A DNA stretch of 64,000 bases from Bradyrhizobium sp. AUGA SZCCT0283 (GCF_018130385.1 NZ_JAFCLU010000030.1:1-64000), one strand, 5' to 3'. Shown: positions 8,424 through 17,360, counted from the stretch's first letter. Notes: generated by a model not told the origin, from the sequence alone. Made by a program: numbers and translations.

Positions 8424-9599
8424 TCATCTTGCGTCCTGTGACGCAGGCGGCAGCGTACCCGGAACGCCGTCGCGGTTGCTTTGGTCGAACTGTTTGGTGG
8501 GATTGAACATCGGCATCAGCACGCGGAAGGTGGTCTTCCGCGGCTGGGATTCGCATTCGATGATGCCGCCGTGATCGCCGACGATCTTGGCAACCAGCGC
8601 CAGGCCGAGCCCGCTGCCGGTTTGCTTCGTCGTCACGAAGGGATCGAACAGGTTCGGCAGTAGGTCTTCCGGCACGCCGGAACCGTTGTCCTTGACGCAG
8701 AATTCGAGCGGCAGCGACACCCGCGATTTTTTGCCCGGCACCGACAGGCGAACGCCGGGACGGAAGGCGGTGGTGAGCTGGATTTCCGCGTCCGAGCCGA
8801 GATCGGCCACCGCTTCGGCAGCGTTCTTCACGAGATTGAGGAACACCTGAATGAGCTGGTCCTGATTGGCCAGCACCGGCGGCAATGACGGATCGTAGTC
8901 CTCGACGAAGCGGATGTTGCGGGCGAAGCCGGACTGCGCCAGCCGTTTGACGTGGTCGAGCACGGAGTGGATGTTGACCGGTCCGCGCGCCACCGGACGG
9001 TCGTCGCCGAACACTTCCATGCGGTCGACCAGCGTGACGATGCGGTCCGCCTCGTCGCAGATCAGCCGGGTCAACATGCGGTCTTCGGATGAGGCGGCCT
9101 GCTCCAGCAATTGCGCCGCGCCGCGGATTCCCGACAGCGGGTTCTTGATTTCATGCGCCAGCATCGCCGCCAGCGCGATCACCGAGCGCGCCGCGCTCCG
9201 ATGCGTCAATTGCCGATCCATCTTGTCGGCGATGGTGCGCTCCTGCAGCATCACCACGATATGGCCCGGCCGCTCGGTTAGCGGGGCGACGTGCAGATCG
9301 ACCTGGCGGTCGCCGCCGATGCGGGGCGTACCGAGATCGACCTTGTATTCATTGACCGGCGAGCCGCTCGAGCGCACCTGATCGATCAGCGCCAGCAGCG
9401 GGCTGCCGAACGGCACCAGCTCCTTCAGCGACTGCCGCCGCAAAAACTGCGTCGAAATCTCGAAGAAGGATTCGGCAGCGATGTTGGCGTCGACGATGCG
9501 GCCGTCGGGCGCCACCAGCAGCACTGGATTGGGCAGCGCATTGAGGATGGCCTCGCTGTCGGAGGGCACGGCGCGGCGATGTTCTGCGGCTGACGTCAT
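8424..9599 (-). CDS. ntrB: Nitrogen sensor kinase/phosphatase NtrB
   Basis: About 391 residues, cytoplasmic: an N-terminal PAS domain (NALPNPVLLVAPDGRIVDAN), HisKA (LAAMLAHEIKNPLSGIRGA, His phosphoacceptor) and HATPase (LNLVKNAAEAV, DNGSGVPEDL, GSGLGLALV). It phosphorylates or dephosphorylates NtrC in response to PII protein. I chose the ATG at 9599 because it overlaps the dusB stop as ATGA, the usual coupling in this operon. A start 15 bases earlier would add MECCR and is less likely. Confidence 0.95.
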   Translation of the reverse strand: MTSAAEHRRAVPSDSEAILNALPNPVLLVAPDGRIVDANIAAESFFEISTQFLRRQSLKELVPFGSPLLALIDQVRSSGSPVNEYKVDLGTPRIGGDRQVDLHVAPLTERPGHIVVMLQERTIADKMDRQLTHRSAARSVIALAAMLAHEIKNPLSGIRGAAQLLEQAASSEDRMLTRLICDEADRIVTLVDRMEVFGDDRPVARGPVNIHSVLDHVKRLAQSGFARNIRFVEDYDPSLPPVLANQDQLIQVFLNLVKNAAEAVADLGSDAEIQLTTAFRPGVRLSVPGKKSRVSLPLEFCVKDNGSGVPEDLLPNLFDPFVTTKQTGSGLGLALVAKIVGDHGGIIECESQPRKTTFRVLMPMFNPTKQFDQSNRDGVPGTLPPASQDAR

Positions 9600-10630
9600 G
9601 CGGCAGCACTCCATGCAAAATCGTCGAACGCGTCCTGCAGCGATCGGTGCACGCGGTGCGGATCCTCCGACGTCAGAACCTTTTGCCGCCAGCCCTTCAA
9701 CGTCTCGGCCGGCGCGCGGCTGTACTGGGCCGCGATCTCCAACGCCCAGCCGAGATGCTTGCGTGCGTGCTTGAGCCCGATGCGCAGCCCGTAATGGCTG
9801 CAGACTTCGTCGTAGAGGGCGCGCACATGCGCGAGTTGTTCGGCGAGCGACGGTGCAGTCTCCGCCTGTCCGGTTTCGAGCCGGCGGCCGATCTGCCCCG
9901 GGAGCCAGGGCTGGCCCTGCGCGCCGCGCCCGATCATCACGGCGTCCGCCCCTGACCGATCCAGCGCCTGGACCGCCTTCTCGAATGAAGTGATGTCACC
10001 GTTGACGACGAGCGGCACGGAGACCGCGTCCCTGACCGCGCGCACGGCGGTCCAGTCGGCGACGCCCTTGTAGAACTGGCAACGCGTCCGTCCGTGCACG
10101 GTAATCATCTGCACGCCGGCCTTTTCTGCGCGGCGTGCCAGTTCGGGCGCGTTGAGCGAGCGATCGTCCCAGCCGAGCCGCATCTTCAGCGTCACCGGCA
10201 CGCTCACCGCCGCGATCGTGGCTTCGATCAGCTTGAGCGCATGATCGAGATCGCGCATCAGCGCCGAGCCGGATTGACCGCCGGTGACATGACGCGCCGG
10301 ACAGCCCATATTGATATCGATGATGTCGGCGCCGGCCGCTTCCGCAACCCGTGCGCCCTCCGCCATCCAATGCGCCTCGCAACCTGCGAGTTGAACGACG
10401 TGCGTTCCGACACCCGCTGCCTCGCAGCGCAGAAGCGACATCGGCCTGCCGTGCACGAGCTCGTCGCTGGCGGTCATCTCTGAGACGACCAGTCCTGCGC
10501 CGAGAGTGGCGGCAAGGCGTCGAAAGGGAGCATCGGTGACGCCGGACATCGGCGCCAGGAGAACCCGGTTGGCGACGGCAATCTCGCCTATTTTCAACGG
10601 CTTAGAGGCTGAACTTTCCGGGCCGGTCAC
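9596..10630 (-). CDS. dusB: tRNA-dihydrouridine synthase (DusB / NifR3)
   Basis: 344 residues, an FMN-dependent TIM-barrel enzyme that reduces uridines in the tRNA D-loop. Family marks are LAPMSGVTDAPFRRLA near the N-terminus, the catalytic-loop stretch NMGCPARHVTG (Cys general acid), VTLKMRLGWDD, VHGRTRCQFYKG and AVMIGRGAQGQPWL. Known as NifR3 in rhizobia, it heads the ntrBC operon here, as in Rhodobacter, Rhizobium and Azospirillum. The promoter region lies in 10631-10884. Confidence 0.95.
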   Translation of the reverse strand: MTGPESSASKPLKIGEIAVANRVLLAPMSGVTDAPFRRLAATLGAGLVVSEMTASDELVHGRPMSLLRCEAAGVGTHVVQLAGCEAHWMAEGARVAEAAGADIIDINMGCPARHVTGGQSGSALMRDLDHALKLIEATIAAVSVPVTLKMRLGWDDRSLNAPELARRAEKAGVQMITVHGRTRCQFYKGVADWTAVRAVRDAVSVPLVVNGDITSFEKAVQALDRSGADAVMIGRGAQGQPWLPGQIGRRLETGQAETAPSLAEQLAHVRALYDEVCSHYGLRIGLKHARKHLGWALEIAAQYSRAPAETLKGWRQKVLTSEDPHRVHRSLQDAFDDFAWSAAA

Positions 10631-10884
10631 GTCGTTCTCTTGGTTAGGGCGGCGGCTTCATTGCAACCGTCGGCGCATATTGTGAGCACAAATCTTGGGC
10701 AGTCAAGCTTCTTGCCTACACTTTAGACAGATCTATCATTTGTGCAAGTGCACTGCAACAAAAACCGCTTTTCCCACAGCTAATGGAATCGCTCTGTTTT
10801 TCCGTATTCGGCATGGTAAGGGCTGTGCGCCAGCGCGGCCCGACGCCCTCTCCTCAACCCTGATTCGTTCGTATTTGAGTCCCA
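10631..10884. promoter_or_regulatory. Divergent control region of the ntr operon and ispDF
   Basis: A 254-base divergent gap containing two short dyads with GTGC/GCAC half-sites. One is TTGTGAGCACAA (10680-10691, 5-base arms with a 2-base centre) and the other lies around TTGTGCAAGTGCACTGCAAC (10740-10759). NtrC sites use GCAC/GTGC half-sites, so autoregulation of the ntr operon is possible, but neither match has the standard spacing. No clear promoter hexamers are assigned. Confidence 0.35.
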
Positions 10885-12081
10885 ATGCCCAGACCTGAGC
10901 GTACCGCAGCCATCCTCGTCGCAGCCGGACGCGGGCTTCGCGCCGGTGCCGGGGGACCCAAGCAATATCGCGAGATCGGCGGACAGACCGTGATCTTCCG
11001 CGCCATGCAGGCGTTCTGCCGACATCCGGACGTGTTTGCCGTGCAGCCGGTGGTGAATCCCGATGACGCCGCCACGTTCAACGAGGCTGTCGCGGGACTG
11101 CGCCACCAGCCTCCCACCAATGGCGGCGCGACGCGTCAAGCCTCGGTGCATGCCGGGCTCGAAGCGCTGGCGGCGGAAAAGCCCGACATCGTTTTGATCC
11201 ACGACGCCGCGCGGCCATTCGTAACGCCTGCGGTGATTTCGCGCGCGATCGATGCCGCCGGCCGCACCGGCGCGGCGGTCCCTGCGATCCCGGTCACAGA
11301 CACGATCAAGCAGGTCGGCGATACCGGCGACGTCGAGGCGACGCCCGAACGCGCGCGACTGCGAATCGCGCAGACGCCGCAAGCGTTCCGCTTCGATGTG
11401 ATTCTCGATGCCCATCGCCGCGCCGCGCGCGACGGCCGCAGCGATTTCACCGACGATGCGGCGCTCGCCGAATGGGCGGGATTGACGGTAGCGACCTTTG
11501 AAGGCGATCCTGCGAACATGAAACTGACAACATCAGAAGATTTTGCCCGCGAGGAAGCCCGCCTCGCCGCCCAGCTCGGCGACATCAGGACCGGCACCGG
11601 CTACGACGTGCACGCTTTCGGCGACGGCGATCACCTGATGCTCTGCGGCGTGCGCGTGCCGCATACACGCGGCTTTCTCGCCCATTCCGACGGCGATGTC
11701 GGCCTGCATGCCCTGGTCGACGCCATTCTCGGCGCGCTGGCGGACGGCGATATCGGTTCGCACTTTCCGCCGACCGACCCGCAGTGGAAAGGCGCCGCGT
11801 CCGACAAGTTCCTCAAATATGCCGTCGACCGCGTCACCGCGCGCGGCGGCCGGATCGCCAATCTCGAAGTCACGATGATCTGCGAGCGTCCGAAGATCGG
11901 GCCGCTGCGCGATACCATGCGCGCCCGGATTGCCGAGATCACCGGGCTCAACATTTCGCGCATCGCCGTCAAGGCGACGACCAGCGAACGGCTCGGCTTT
12001 ACCGGCCGCGAGGAAGGCATCGCCGCGACCGCGAGCGCCACCATCCGTCTGCCGTGGGACGATAAAGGTTGGAGCGAGTAA
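10885..12081 (+). CDS. ispDF: Bifunctional IspD/IspF isoprenoid enzyme
   Basis: 398 residues joining two non-consecutive steps of the MEP pathway. Residues 1 to about 230 are IspD (2-C-methyl-D-erythritol 4-phosphate cytidylyltransferase), with ILVAAGRGLRAGAGGPKQY, the CTP-binding glycine-rich loop. Residues from about 235 are IspF (2,4-cyclodiphosphate synthase), with the metal-binding pattern TGTGYDVHAFG, HSDGDVGLHALVDAILGAL and GSHFPPTD. The fusion is normal in alphaproteobacteria. cinA follows three bases after the stop. Confidence 0.96.
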   Translation: MPRPERTAAILVAAGRGLRAGAGGPKQYREIGGQTVIFRAMQAFCRHPDVFAVQPVVNPDDAATFNEAVAGLRHQPPTNGGATRQASVHAGLEALAAEKPDIVLIHDAARPFVTPAVISRAIDAAGRTGAAVPAIPVTDTIKQVGDTGDVEATPERARLRIAQTPQAFRFDVILDAHRRAARDGRSDFTDDAALAEWAGLTVATFEGDPANMKLTTSEDFAREEARLAAQLGDIRTGTGYDVHAFGDGDHLMLCGVRVPHTRGFLAHSDGDVGLHALVDAILGALADGDIGSHFPPTDPQWKGAASDKFLKYAVDRVTARGGRIANLEVTMICERPKIGPLRDTMRARIAEITGLNISRIAVKATTSERLGFTGREEGIAATASATIRLPWDDKGWSE

Positions 12082-12084
12082 GCC

Positions 12085-12687
12085 ATGAGCGGCAGCGACG
12101 CCCGCGCCCTCTCCCGCTCGCTGCTCGACCTCTGCCGGATGCGCAAGCTGACGATTGCGACGGCGGAATCCTGTACCGGGGGCCTGGTCGCCGGCGCGCT
12201 CACCGACATTCCCGGCTCATCGGACGTGATCGACCGCGGCTTCGTCACCTATTCAAACGACGCCAAGCGCGCGATGCTCGGCGTCAAGGCCACGACGCTT
12301 GCGACCTTCGGCGCCGTCAGCAAGGAAACCGCGACCGCGATGGCGATCGGCGCCCTGGAAAAAGCCGGCGTTGATCTCGCGGTATCCATTACCGGAATCG
12401 CAGGTCCCGGCGGCGCCACGCCGGGCAAGCCGGTCGGCCTCGTCCATTTCGCGGTCGCCTCGCGCGACGGAAAAATACTCCACCGCGAATTCCGTTTTGG
12501 AGCCATTGGCCGCACCACCGTGCGCCAGCGCTCCGTCGTGGAGGCGCTGCGCATGCTGATGGAACTGGCGCGCGGCCCGCAGCCGCCCGCCAAGCCGCGA
12601 CGCGAAACGATGAGCCGGCTGCGCCCACGGGTGGCGCGTACGCCGCGGCGCAGCGCCGTCAAGCGACGCCGGCCGGCGCGAACTTAA
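12085..12687 (+). CDS. cinA: CinA C-terminal family nicotinamide-nucleotide amidase
   Basis: 200 residues. It matches the stand-alone CinA C-terminal (PncC) domain, which deamidates NMN in pyridine-nucleotide recycling: TIATAESCTGGLVAGALT, the Tyr/Ser-containing VTYSNDAK, and SITGIAGPGGATPGKPVG. The N-terminal molybdopterin-binding-like domain of full CinA is missing, as in many proteobacteria. The last 35 or so residues are strongly basic (RPRVARTPRRSAVKRRRP) and lie beyond the family fold, possibly a nucleic-acid-binding or disordered tail. It forms an operon with ispDF and converges on the next gene with only 8 bases between the stops. Confidence 0.92.
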   Translation: MSGSDARALSRSLLDLCRMRKLTIATAESCTGGLVAGALTDIPGSSDVIDRGFVTYSNDAKRAMLGVKATTLATFGAVSKETATAMAIGALEKAGVDLAVSITGIAGPGGATPGKPVGLVHFAVASRDGKILHREFRFGAIGRTTVRQRSVVEALRMLMELARGPQPPAKPRRETMSRLRPRVARTPRRSAVKRRRPART

Positions 12688-12695
12688 GACCAGTA

Positions 12696-14369
12696 TCAGA
12701 CCTGCGCGGCCAAAGCCTTGGCGCGCGTTTCGCTCAGCGAGCTTACCGGCGTCAATGCCTCCGGGCTGATCGAAAGCTCGATGATGGCCGGAAGTCCGCT
12801 TGCCACGGCTTCGTCGAAAGCGCGCGCGAAATCTTCGGTGCGTTCGACATGCGCGCCGAAGCCGCCGCAAGCGCGCGCCAGTGCCGCGAAGTCGGGGTTG
12901 GCGAGATCGGTACCGGAAACACGGCCAGGATAGGTCCGCTCCTGGTGCATCCGGATCGTGCCGTACATGCCGTTGTTGCAGACGATTACAATCAGCGGCA
13001 GCCGGTTTTCGACCGCGGTCATGAACTCCAGCCCGGTCATCTGGAAGCAGCCGTCGCCGGCAAATGCGATCACCGTGCGCTCGGGATGCTGCAGCTTGGC
13101 GGCGACGGCCGCGGGCAGGCCATAGCCCATCGAACCCGAGGTCGGCGCGAGTTCGGTGCGATATTGCCGATAGCGCCAGAACCGGTGCACCCAGACCGCA
13201 TAATTGCCGGCGCCGTTGCAGATGATGGTGTCATGGGGCAGGCGATCGCTCAAACCGCGCACGATCTGCGAGAGCTGCACATCGCCGGGCGAGCGCGTCG
13301 GCTCGGCAAATGCGAGATAGTCGGCATGCGCCGCCTTGACATGGTCGGCGCGCGATCGATGCTTCGGCTCCAGCCGCTTGATCGCCGCCGCAAAGGCCGC
13401 GCTGCTCGCGACCACGCCGAGCGTCGGCGAATAGACGCGGCCGATCTCTTCGGGGTCGGGATAGACGTGAACCAGCGGCTGCCTTGGCTTTGGAATATCG
13501 AACAGCGTGTAGCCGCCAGTGGTGGCCTCCCCCAGCCTCGCGCCAAGCGCGATCACCAGATCGCTGGTGCGGATCCGGTCGGCTATTTTGGCGTCGAGCC
13601 CGATGCCGATGTGGCCGCCATAGCAGGGATGCAGATTATCGAAATAGTCCTGGCAGCGGAACGAGACGCCGACGGGCACTTCATGCGCCGATGCAAACGC
13701 CTCGAGATCGCGGCGTGCCTGATCGCTCCATCCGCCGCCGCCGACGATCAAAAACGGCTTCTTCGCCTCCGACAGCAGCGCATGGAACTGCCGCAGCGCC
13801 CCCTCGTCAGGCGCGATCGGAAGCGGCGTGTAGGGCGGCGCATCCGGCACCTCGGCGCTGTCGGTGAGCATGTCCTCGGGCAGCGCCAGCACGACCGGAC
13901 CGGGACGGCCCGAAGTCGCGGTGAAGAAGGCGCGCGAGATGAACTCCGGAATCCGCCGCGCGTCATCGATCTGGGCGACCCATTTCGTCATCGGCCCGAA
14001 CATCAGCCGATAGTCGATTTCCTGAAACGCCTCGCGCTCCATCATGTCGCGCCCGACCTGGCCCAGCAAAAGGATCATGGGCGTTGAATCCTGAAACGCG
14101 ACATGAACGCCGGCTGACGCATTGGTCGCGCCGGGCCCGCGCGTGGCGAACGCGATACCCGGGCGGCCCGTCAGCTTGCCATAGGCGTCCGCCATCATGG
14201 CCGCGCCGCCTTCATGCCGGGCGTTGACGAACCGCACGCGCTGGCTCTGGTACATGCCGTCGAGCGCGGCGAGGAAGCTCTCGCCGGGGACGCCGAACAC
14301 GGTGTCGGCGCCGTGCAGGGCCAGTTGCTCGATCAGAATATGGCCACCGGTTCGAAGATTTGCGTCCAT
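12696..14369 (-). CDS. Thiamine-diphosphate enzyme, acetolactate synthase-like
   Basis: 557 residues with all three domains of the ThDP family. The N-terminal PYR domain has the catalytic Glu in NARHEGGAAMMADAYG, the central domain includes LIVGGGGWSDQ, and the C-terminal PP domain has the Mg-ThDP motif GDGCFQMTGLEF ending in VCNNGMYGTI. It resembles acetolactate synthase large subunits, but no small regulatory subunit is adjacent. Members of this class in rhizobia include sulfoacetaldehyde acetyltransferase, oxalyl-CoA decarboxylase and uncharacterised decarboxylases. The substrate cannot be read from the sequence. It is probably not the biosynthetic ilvB. Confidence 0.88.
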   Translation of the reverse strand: MDANLRTGGHILIEQLALHGADTVFGVPGESFLAALDGMYQSQRVRFVNARHEGGAAMMADAYGKLTGRPGIAFATRGPGATNASAGVHVAFQDSTPMILLLGQVGRDMMEREAFQEIDYRLMFGPMTKWVAQIDDARRIPEFISRAFFTATSGRPGPVVLALPEDMLTDSAEVPDAPPYTPLPIAPDEGALRQFHALLSEAKKPFLIVGGGGWSDQARRDLEAFASAHEVPVGVSFRCQDYFDNLHPCYGGHIGIGLDAKIADRIRTSDLVIALGARLGEATTGGYTLFDIPKPRQPLVHVYPDPEEIGRVYSPTLGVVASSAAFAAAIKRLEPKHRSRADHVKAAHADYLAFAEPTRSPGDVQLSQIVRGLSDRLPHDTIICNGAGNYAVWVHRFWRYRQYRTELAPTSGSMGYGLPAAVAAKLQHPERTVIAFAGDGCFQMTGLEFMTAVENRLPLIVIVCNNGMYGTIRMHQERTYPGRVSGTDLANPDFAALARACGGFGAHVERTEDFARAFDEAVASGLPAIIELSISPEALTPVSSLSETRAKALAAQV

Positions 14370-14454
14370 TGCCTCGTCCTTCGGTTACGGGATCACGGAT
14401 TTGGACCCGGCTTAGAGAATGGCGGCGGCACCAGCAACCGGTTTTCCTGCAAGA

Positions 14455-14934
14455 TCAGATATCCCGCCGCGGCCCTGCCCCCGGCTTTCCGTAAACCGCA
14501 TCCGCACGCTTTTCGAACGCCGCGGCAAAACGCTGGAACGCGGTGTCGAACATCGTTCCCATCAGCATCGCCAGCATCCGGCTTCTGAATTCGTACGACA
14601 GGAAAAACCCGACGTCGCAGTCGGTTTCGGATTTCGGTTCGAACGACCAGCGGTTTTCGAGGTTGCTGAACGGGCCCTTCAGATATTCGACCATGATCCT
14701 CAGGTTCGGCCGGTCCAGCGTCACCCGGCTGGTGAAGGATTCCCGCACCAGCTTGAACGACACCGTCATGTCGGCGACGATGACTTCAGTGCCGTCTCCC
14801 CTCGACGTGCGCTGACGTATCCGCAGCGACTGACACAGTGGCACGAATTCCGGATAACGCTCGACATCGGCGACCAGATCGAACATCTGCGACGCGGTAT
14901 GATGAACCCGGCGCTTGCTGGAAAAGCGCGGCAT
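14455..14934 (-). CDS. RatA/COQ10-type START domain protein
   Basis: 159 residues forming one SRPBCC/START fold (SQMFDLVADVERYPEFVPLC near the start, LKGPFSNLENRWSFEP in the middle). Bacterial members are annotated as RatA, a 70S-assembly inhibitor, or as ubiquinone-binding COQ10 homologues. Mitochondrial Coq10 delivers coenzyme Q, and that role is plausible here. The start ATG overlaps the stop of the upstream kinase-like gene by one base, so translation is coupled. In alphaproteobacteria this gene commonly follows lipA, as it nearly does here. Confidence 0.9.
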   Translation of the reverse strand: MPRFSSKRRVHHTASQMFDLVADVERYPEFVPLCQSLRIRQRTSRGDGTEVIVADMTVSFKLVRESFTSRVTLDRPNLRIMVEYLKGPFSNLENRWSFEPKSETDCDVGFFLSYEFRSRMLAMLMGTMFDTAFQRFAAAFEKRADAVYGKPGAGPRRDI

Positions 14935-15473
14935 CAGTGGATACTCGCCCGGTTCTGCCTGAGCGCGATTTCCGTCAGATAGTCGTTCGCCTGCGTCCGG
15001 TCGGTGAAGCAGACCAGCGATTGATCGGCGCGCAGTCCTTCAAAATAGCTCAACAGCTTTGGCCGCTGTTGCCGGCGGTAGGTCCAGACATAGCGAAAAA
15101 ACTCGACGTCGAATTTCTCCGGACAGCCTTCGGCCATCTCCGGGCGGACTTGGCCATAGCTGCCGGCGATCCGCTTCACGATGCCGAACATGCAGCTCCT
15201 GCGCGGCAGGTCGAACCAGATCACGGTGTCGCTGCAATGGCGGCGCAATTCACCCGCGCCGTGCCTGGTGTAGTTACCATCCATGACCCATTGCGGCCGG
15301 CGCGCGATCTCGGCCACGCGCTGTCCGAACTCGGCATTATCGGAGGCGACCCAGCCGGGTTTCCAGTACAGCGCATCCAGCGAAACAAAGGGAATGCCCG
15401 TCATCTCCGACAGCTGCCGAGCAAATGTCGACTTGCCGGACCCAGACGATCCCATGACAAGAACGCGTTGCAT
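14934..15473 (-). CDS. P-loop kinase-like protein (adenylate kinase / FlaR type)
   Basis: 179 residues. The Walker A motif is near the N-terminus (VMGSSGSGKSTFARQLSEM), followed by PFVSLDALYWKPGW and a Walker B-like VIWFDLPRR with RRSC and R-rich lid residues. This is the small group annotated as AAA family ATPase, adenylate kinase or topology modulation protein. The biological substrate is unknown. It lies between lipA and the RatA/COQ10 gene, breaking their usual adjacency, and is coupled to the latter by a TGATG overlap. Confidence 0.85.
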   Translation of the reverse strand: MQRVLVMGSSGSGKSTFARQLSEMTGIPFVSLDALYWKPGWVASDNAEFGQRVAEIARRPQWVMDGNYTRHGAGELRRHCSDTVIWFDLPRRSCMFGIVKRIAGSYGQVRPEMAEGCPEKFDVEFFRYVWTYRRQQRPKLLSYFEGLRADQSLVCFTDRTQANDYLTEIALRQNRASIH

Positions 15474-15491
15474 TGGTTCTATCCGAGGCTA

Positions 15492-15539
15492 GAGCATGAT
15501 CCGGAAAAGTGGGCACCGGTTTTCCGAAAGATCATGCTC
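15492..15539. repeat. Palindromic repeat, copy 1 of a Bradyrhizobium-type REP family
   Basis: A 48-base interrupted palindrome. It opens GAGCATGATCCGGAAAAG, has the centre TGGGCACCGG, and closes TTTTCCGAAAGATCATGCTC. A near-identical copy in the other orientation lies at 27649-27693. The outer arms GAGCATGAT/ATCATGCTC and inner arms CGGAAAA/TTTTCCG pair. From memory, this sequence is dispersed in high copy in Bradyrhizobium and relatives. Confidence 0.85.
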
Positions 15540-15553
15540 CAATCAAAGAGACA

Positions 15554-15590
15554 GAGCGGGATGACGATTCGAAGAAAAGTCATCACGCTC
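15554..15590. repeat. Second hairpin of the repeat, overlapping the end of lipA
   Basis: Arms GAGCGGGATGAC (15554-15565) and GTCATCACGCTC (15579-15590) pair at 11 of 12 positions. The right arm includes the lipA stop codon (15583-15585). It lies directly after the first palindrome, and the two may form one composite repeat that has settled at the 3' end of lipA and serves as its terminator. Confidence 0.6.
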
Positions 15591-16540
15591 CAGCCCGTGC
15601 GAGGCGCGCCGCCTGCAGCTTGGCAAAATCCTCGCCCGCGTGGTGCGACGAGCGGGTCAGCGGACTCGCCGACACCATCAGAAAGCCCTTGGTGTAGGCG
15701 ACCTTCTCATACCCTCCGAATTCATCCGGGGTCACGTAGCGCATGACGGCGTGGTGCTTGCGGGTCGGCTGCAGATATTGCCCGATAGTGAGAAAATCGA
15801 CCTCGGCCGAGCGCAGATCGTCCATCACCTGCAGCACCTCGTGGCGCTCCTCGCCGAGGCCGACCATGATGCCTGACTTGGTGAAGATGGTCGGATCGAT
15901 CTCCTTGACCCGCTGCAACAGCCGGATCGAATGGAAATAGCGCGCACCGGGCCGCACCGTGAGATAGCGCGCCGGCACGGTTTCCAGATTGTGGTTGAAC
16001 ACGTCGGGCTTGGCCGCGGCCACCACTTCCAACGCACCTTCCTTGCGCAAAAAGTCCGGCGTGAGGATCTCGATGGTCGTCGTCGGGCAGCGCGCGCGGA
16101 TGGCGCGGATGGTCTGCGCAAAATGCTCAGCGCCGCCATCGGCGAGATCGTCGCGATCGACCGAGGTCACCACCACATGGGTGAGCCCAAGCTTGAAGGT
16201 GGCCTCCGCGACATGTTCCGGCTCCATCGAGCGCGCCAGGCATGCCGGTCTTGACGTTGCAGAACGCGCAGGCTCGCGTGCAGGTGTCCCCCATGATCAT
16301 GAAGGTGGCGTGCTTCTTGTCCCAGCACTCGCCGATGTTCGGGCAGCCCGCCTCCTCGCACACCGTGACGAGGCCGTTCTCCTTGACGATCTTTCTCGTG
16401 TCCGCATAGCCGCGCGTGTTCGGCGCGCGCACCCTGATCCAGTTCGGCTTCGGCGGCGACAGCGCATCCGGCCGGTTCACCTTTTCGGGGTGACGCGGGC
16501 GGACCTGGGTAGCTGAGACGGTATCGACGAGAACGACCAT
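15583..16540 (-). pseudogene. lipA: Lipoyl synthase gene interrupted by a frameshift
   Basis: All parts of LipA, the radical-SAM enzyme that inserts sulfur into octanoyl groups, are present but in two frames. The first (16540-16127) carries the auxiliary-cluster cysteines CEEAGCPNIGECW and the SAM-cluster motif CTRACAFCNV, then reads out after KTGMPGALD. The second (from about 16227 to 15583) resumes at EPEHVAEATFKLGL and runs to SPLTRSSHHAGEDF. Only one base (16225) separates the GAT of ALD from the GAG of EPEH. E. coli LipA has two residues there, so five bases seem missing (2 modulo 3). There is no homopolymer at the site. It is either a true inactivating deletion or a sequence error. If real, the cell would depend on lipoate uptake or a second lipA. 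Confidence 0.88.
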
Positions 16541-16717
16541 GTTAAGTCCGGCTATTGCGAGAACATCTAGCTAATCGGTGTTCCTGGTGGCTGCAACCCA
16601 GTTGCGGAAGGCCGCAACCCCGATTGCGGAAGGGCCGCAATCCGGCTCGCCGAACCTAGCAGAAACGTGCAACATATTGGTAGTTTTCACCTGTTCCGCC
16701 CTGATTCCCACCTGAAA

Positions 16718-17323
16718 ATGGCTCAAAATCCGAAGCCGGCCGATGCCGCCGCCCCTCGCCTCGGCAAGCCGCTGAAACGCTCGTTTTTTGGCCGCAGCGT
16801 GCATGAGGTCGCGCCCGACCTGATCGGGGCGACGCTCCTGGTCGATGGCGTCGGCGGCATCATCACCGAGGTCGAGGCGTATCATCACACCGAGCCGGCC
16901 GCGCATTCCTTCAACGGGCCGACGCCGCGCAACCTCGTGATGTTCGGCCCGCCGGGTTTTGCCTATGTCTACCGCTCCTATGGCATCCACTGGTGCGTGA
17001 ATTTCGTCTGCGAAAAGGAAGGCTCGGCCAGCGCCGTGTTGATCCGTGCGCTGCAGCCGACCCACGGTCTGCCTGCGATGCGCCGCCGCCGCGGCCTGCA
17101 GGAGGAACGCGCGCTGTGTTCCGGGCCCGGCAAGCTCTGCGAGGCGCTGGGCATCACCGTCAAACATAATGCGTTGCCGCTCGATCAGCCGCCATTCGCA
17201 CTCCATGCGCGGCCCGGCAAACCCGAGATCGTCGCCGGCGCGCGGATCGGCATTACAAAAGCGGCCGACCTGCCGTGGCGCTACGGGTTGAAGGGATCGA
17301 GGTTTTTGAGCAAGCCGTTTTGA
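16718..17323 (+). CDS. mpg: DNA-3-methyladenine glycosylase (AAG/MPG family)
   Basis: About 201 residues matching the AAG/MPG family, which removes alkylated and deaminated purines. Visible marks are FFGRSVHEVAPDLIGATLL, the catalytic Glu region IITEVEAYHH, the intercalating loop FAYVYRSYGIHWCVN, and ALCSGPGKLCEALGI. I took the ATG at 16718 (MAQNPKPADA). A start 51 bases earlier in the same frame gives a less family-like leader. It stands alone on the plus strand, divergent from lipA. Confidence 0.93.
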   Translation: MAQNPKPADAAAPRLGKPLKRSFFGRSVHEVAPDLIGATLLVDGVGGIITEVEAYHHTEPAAHSFNGPTPRNLVMFGPPGFAYVYRSYGIHWCVNFVCEKEGSASAVLIRALQPTHGLPAMRRRRGLQEERALCSGPGKLCEALGITVKHNALPLDQPPFALHARPGKPEIVAGARIGITKAADLPWRYGLKGSRFLSKPF

Positions 17324-17360
17324 CAACTGGAGCATGAGACCGTCGTCGCGAGCGAAGTCC

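Noticed and set aside
12696..14369. Biosynthetic acetolactate synthase ilvB
   Set aside because: There is no adjacent small subunit or ilv gene, and the sequence fits the broader acetolactate-synthase-like group.
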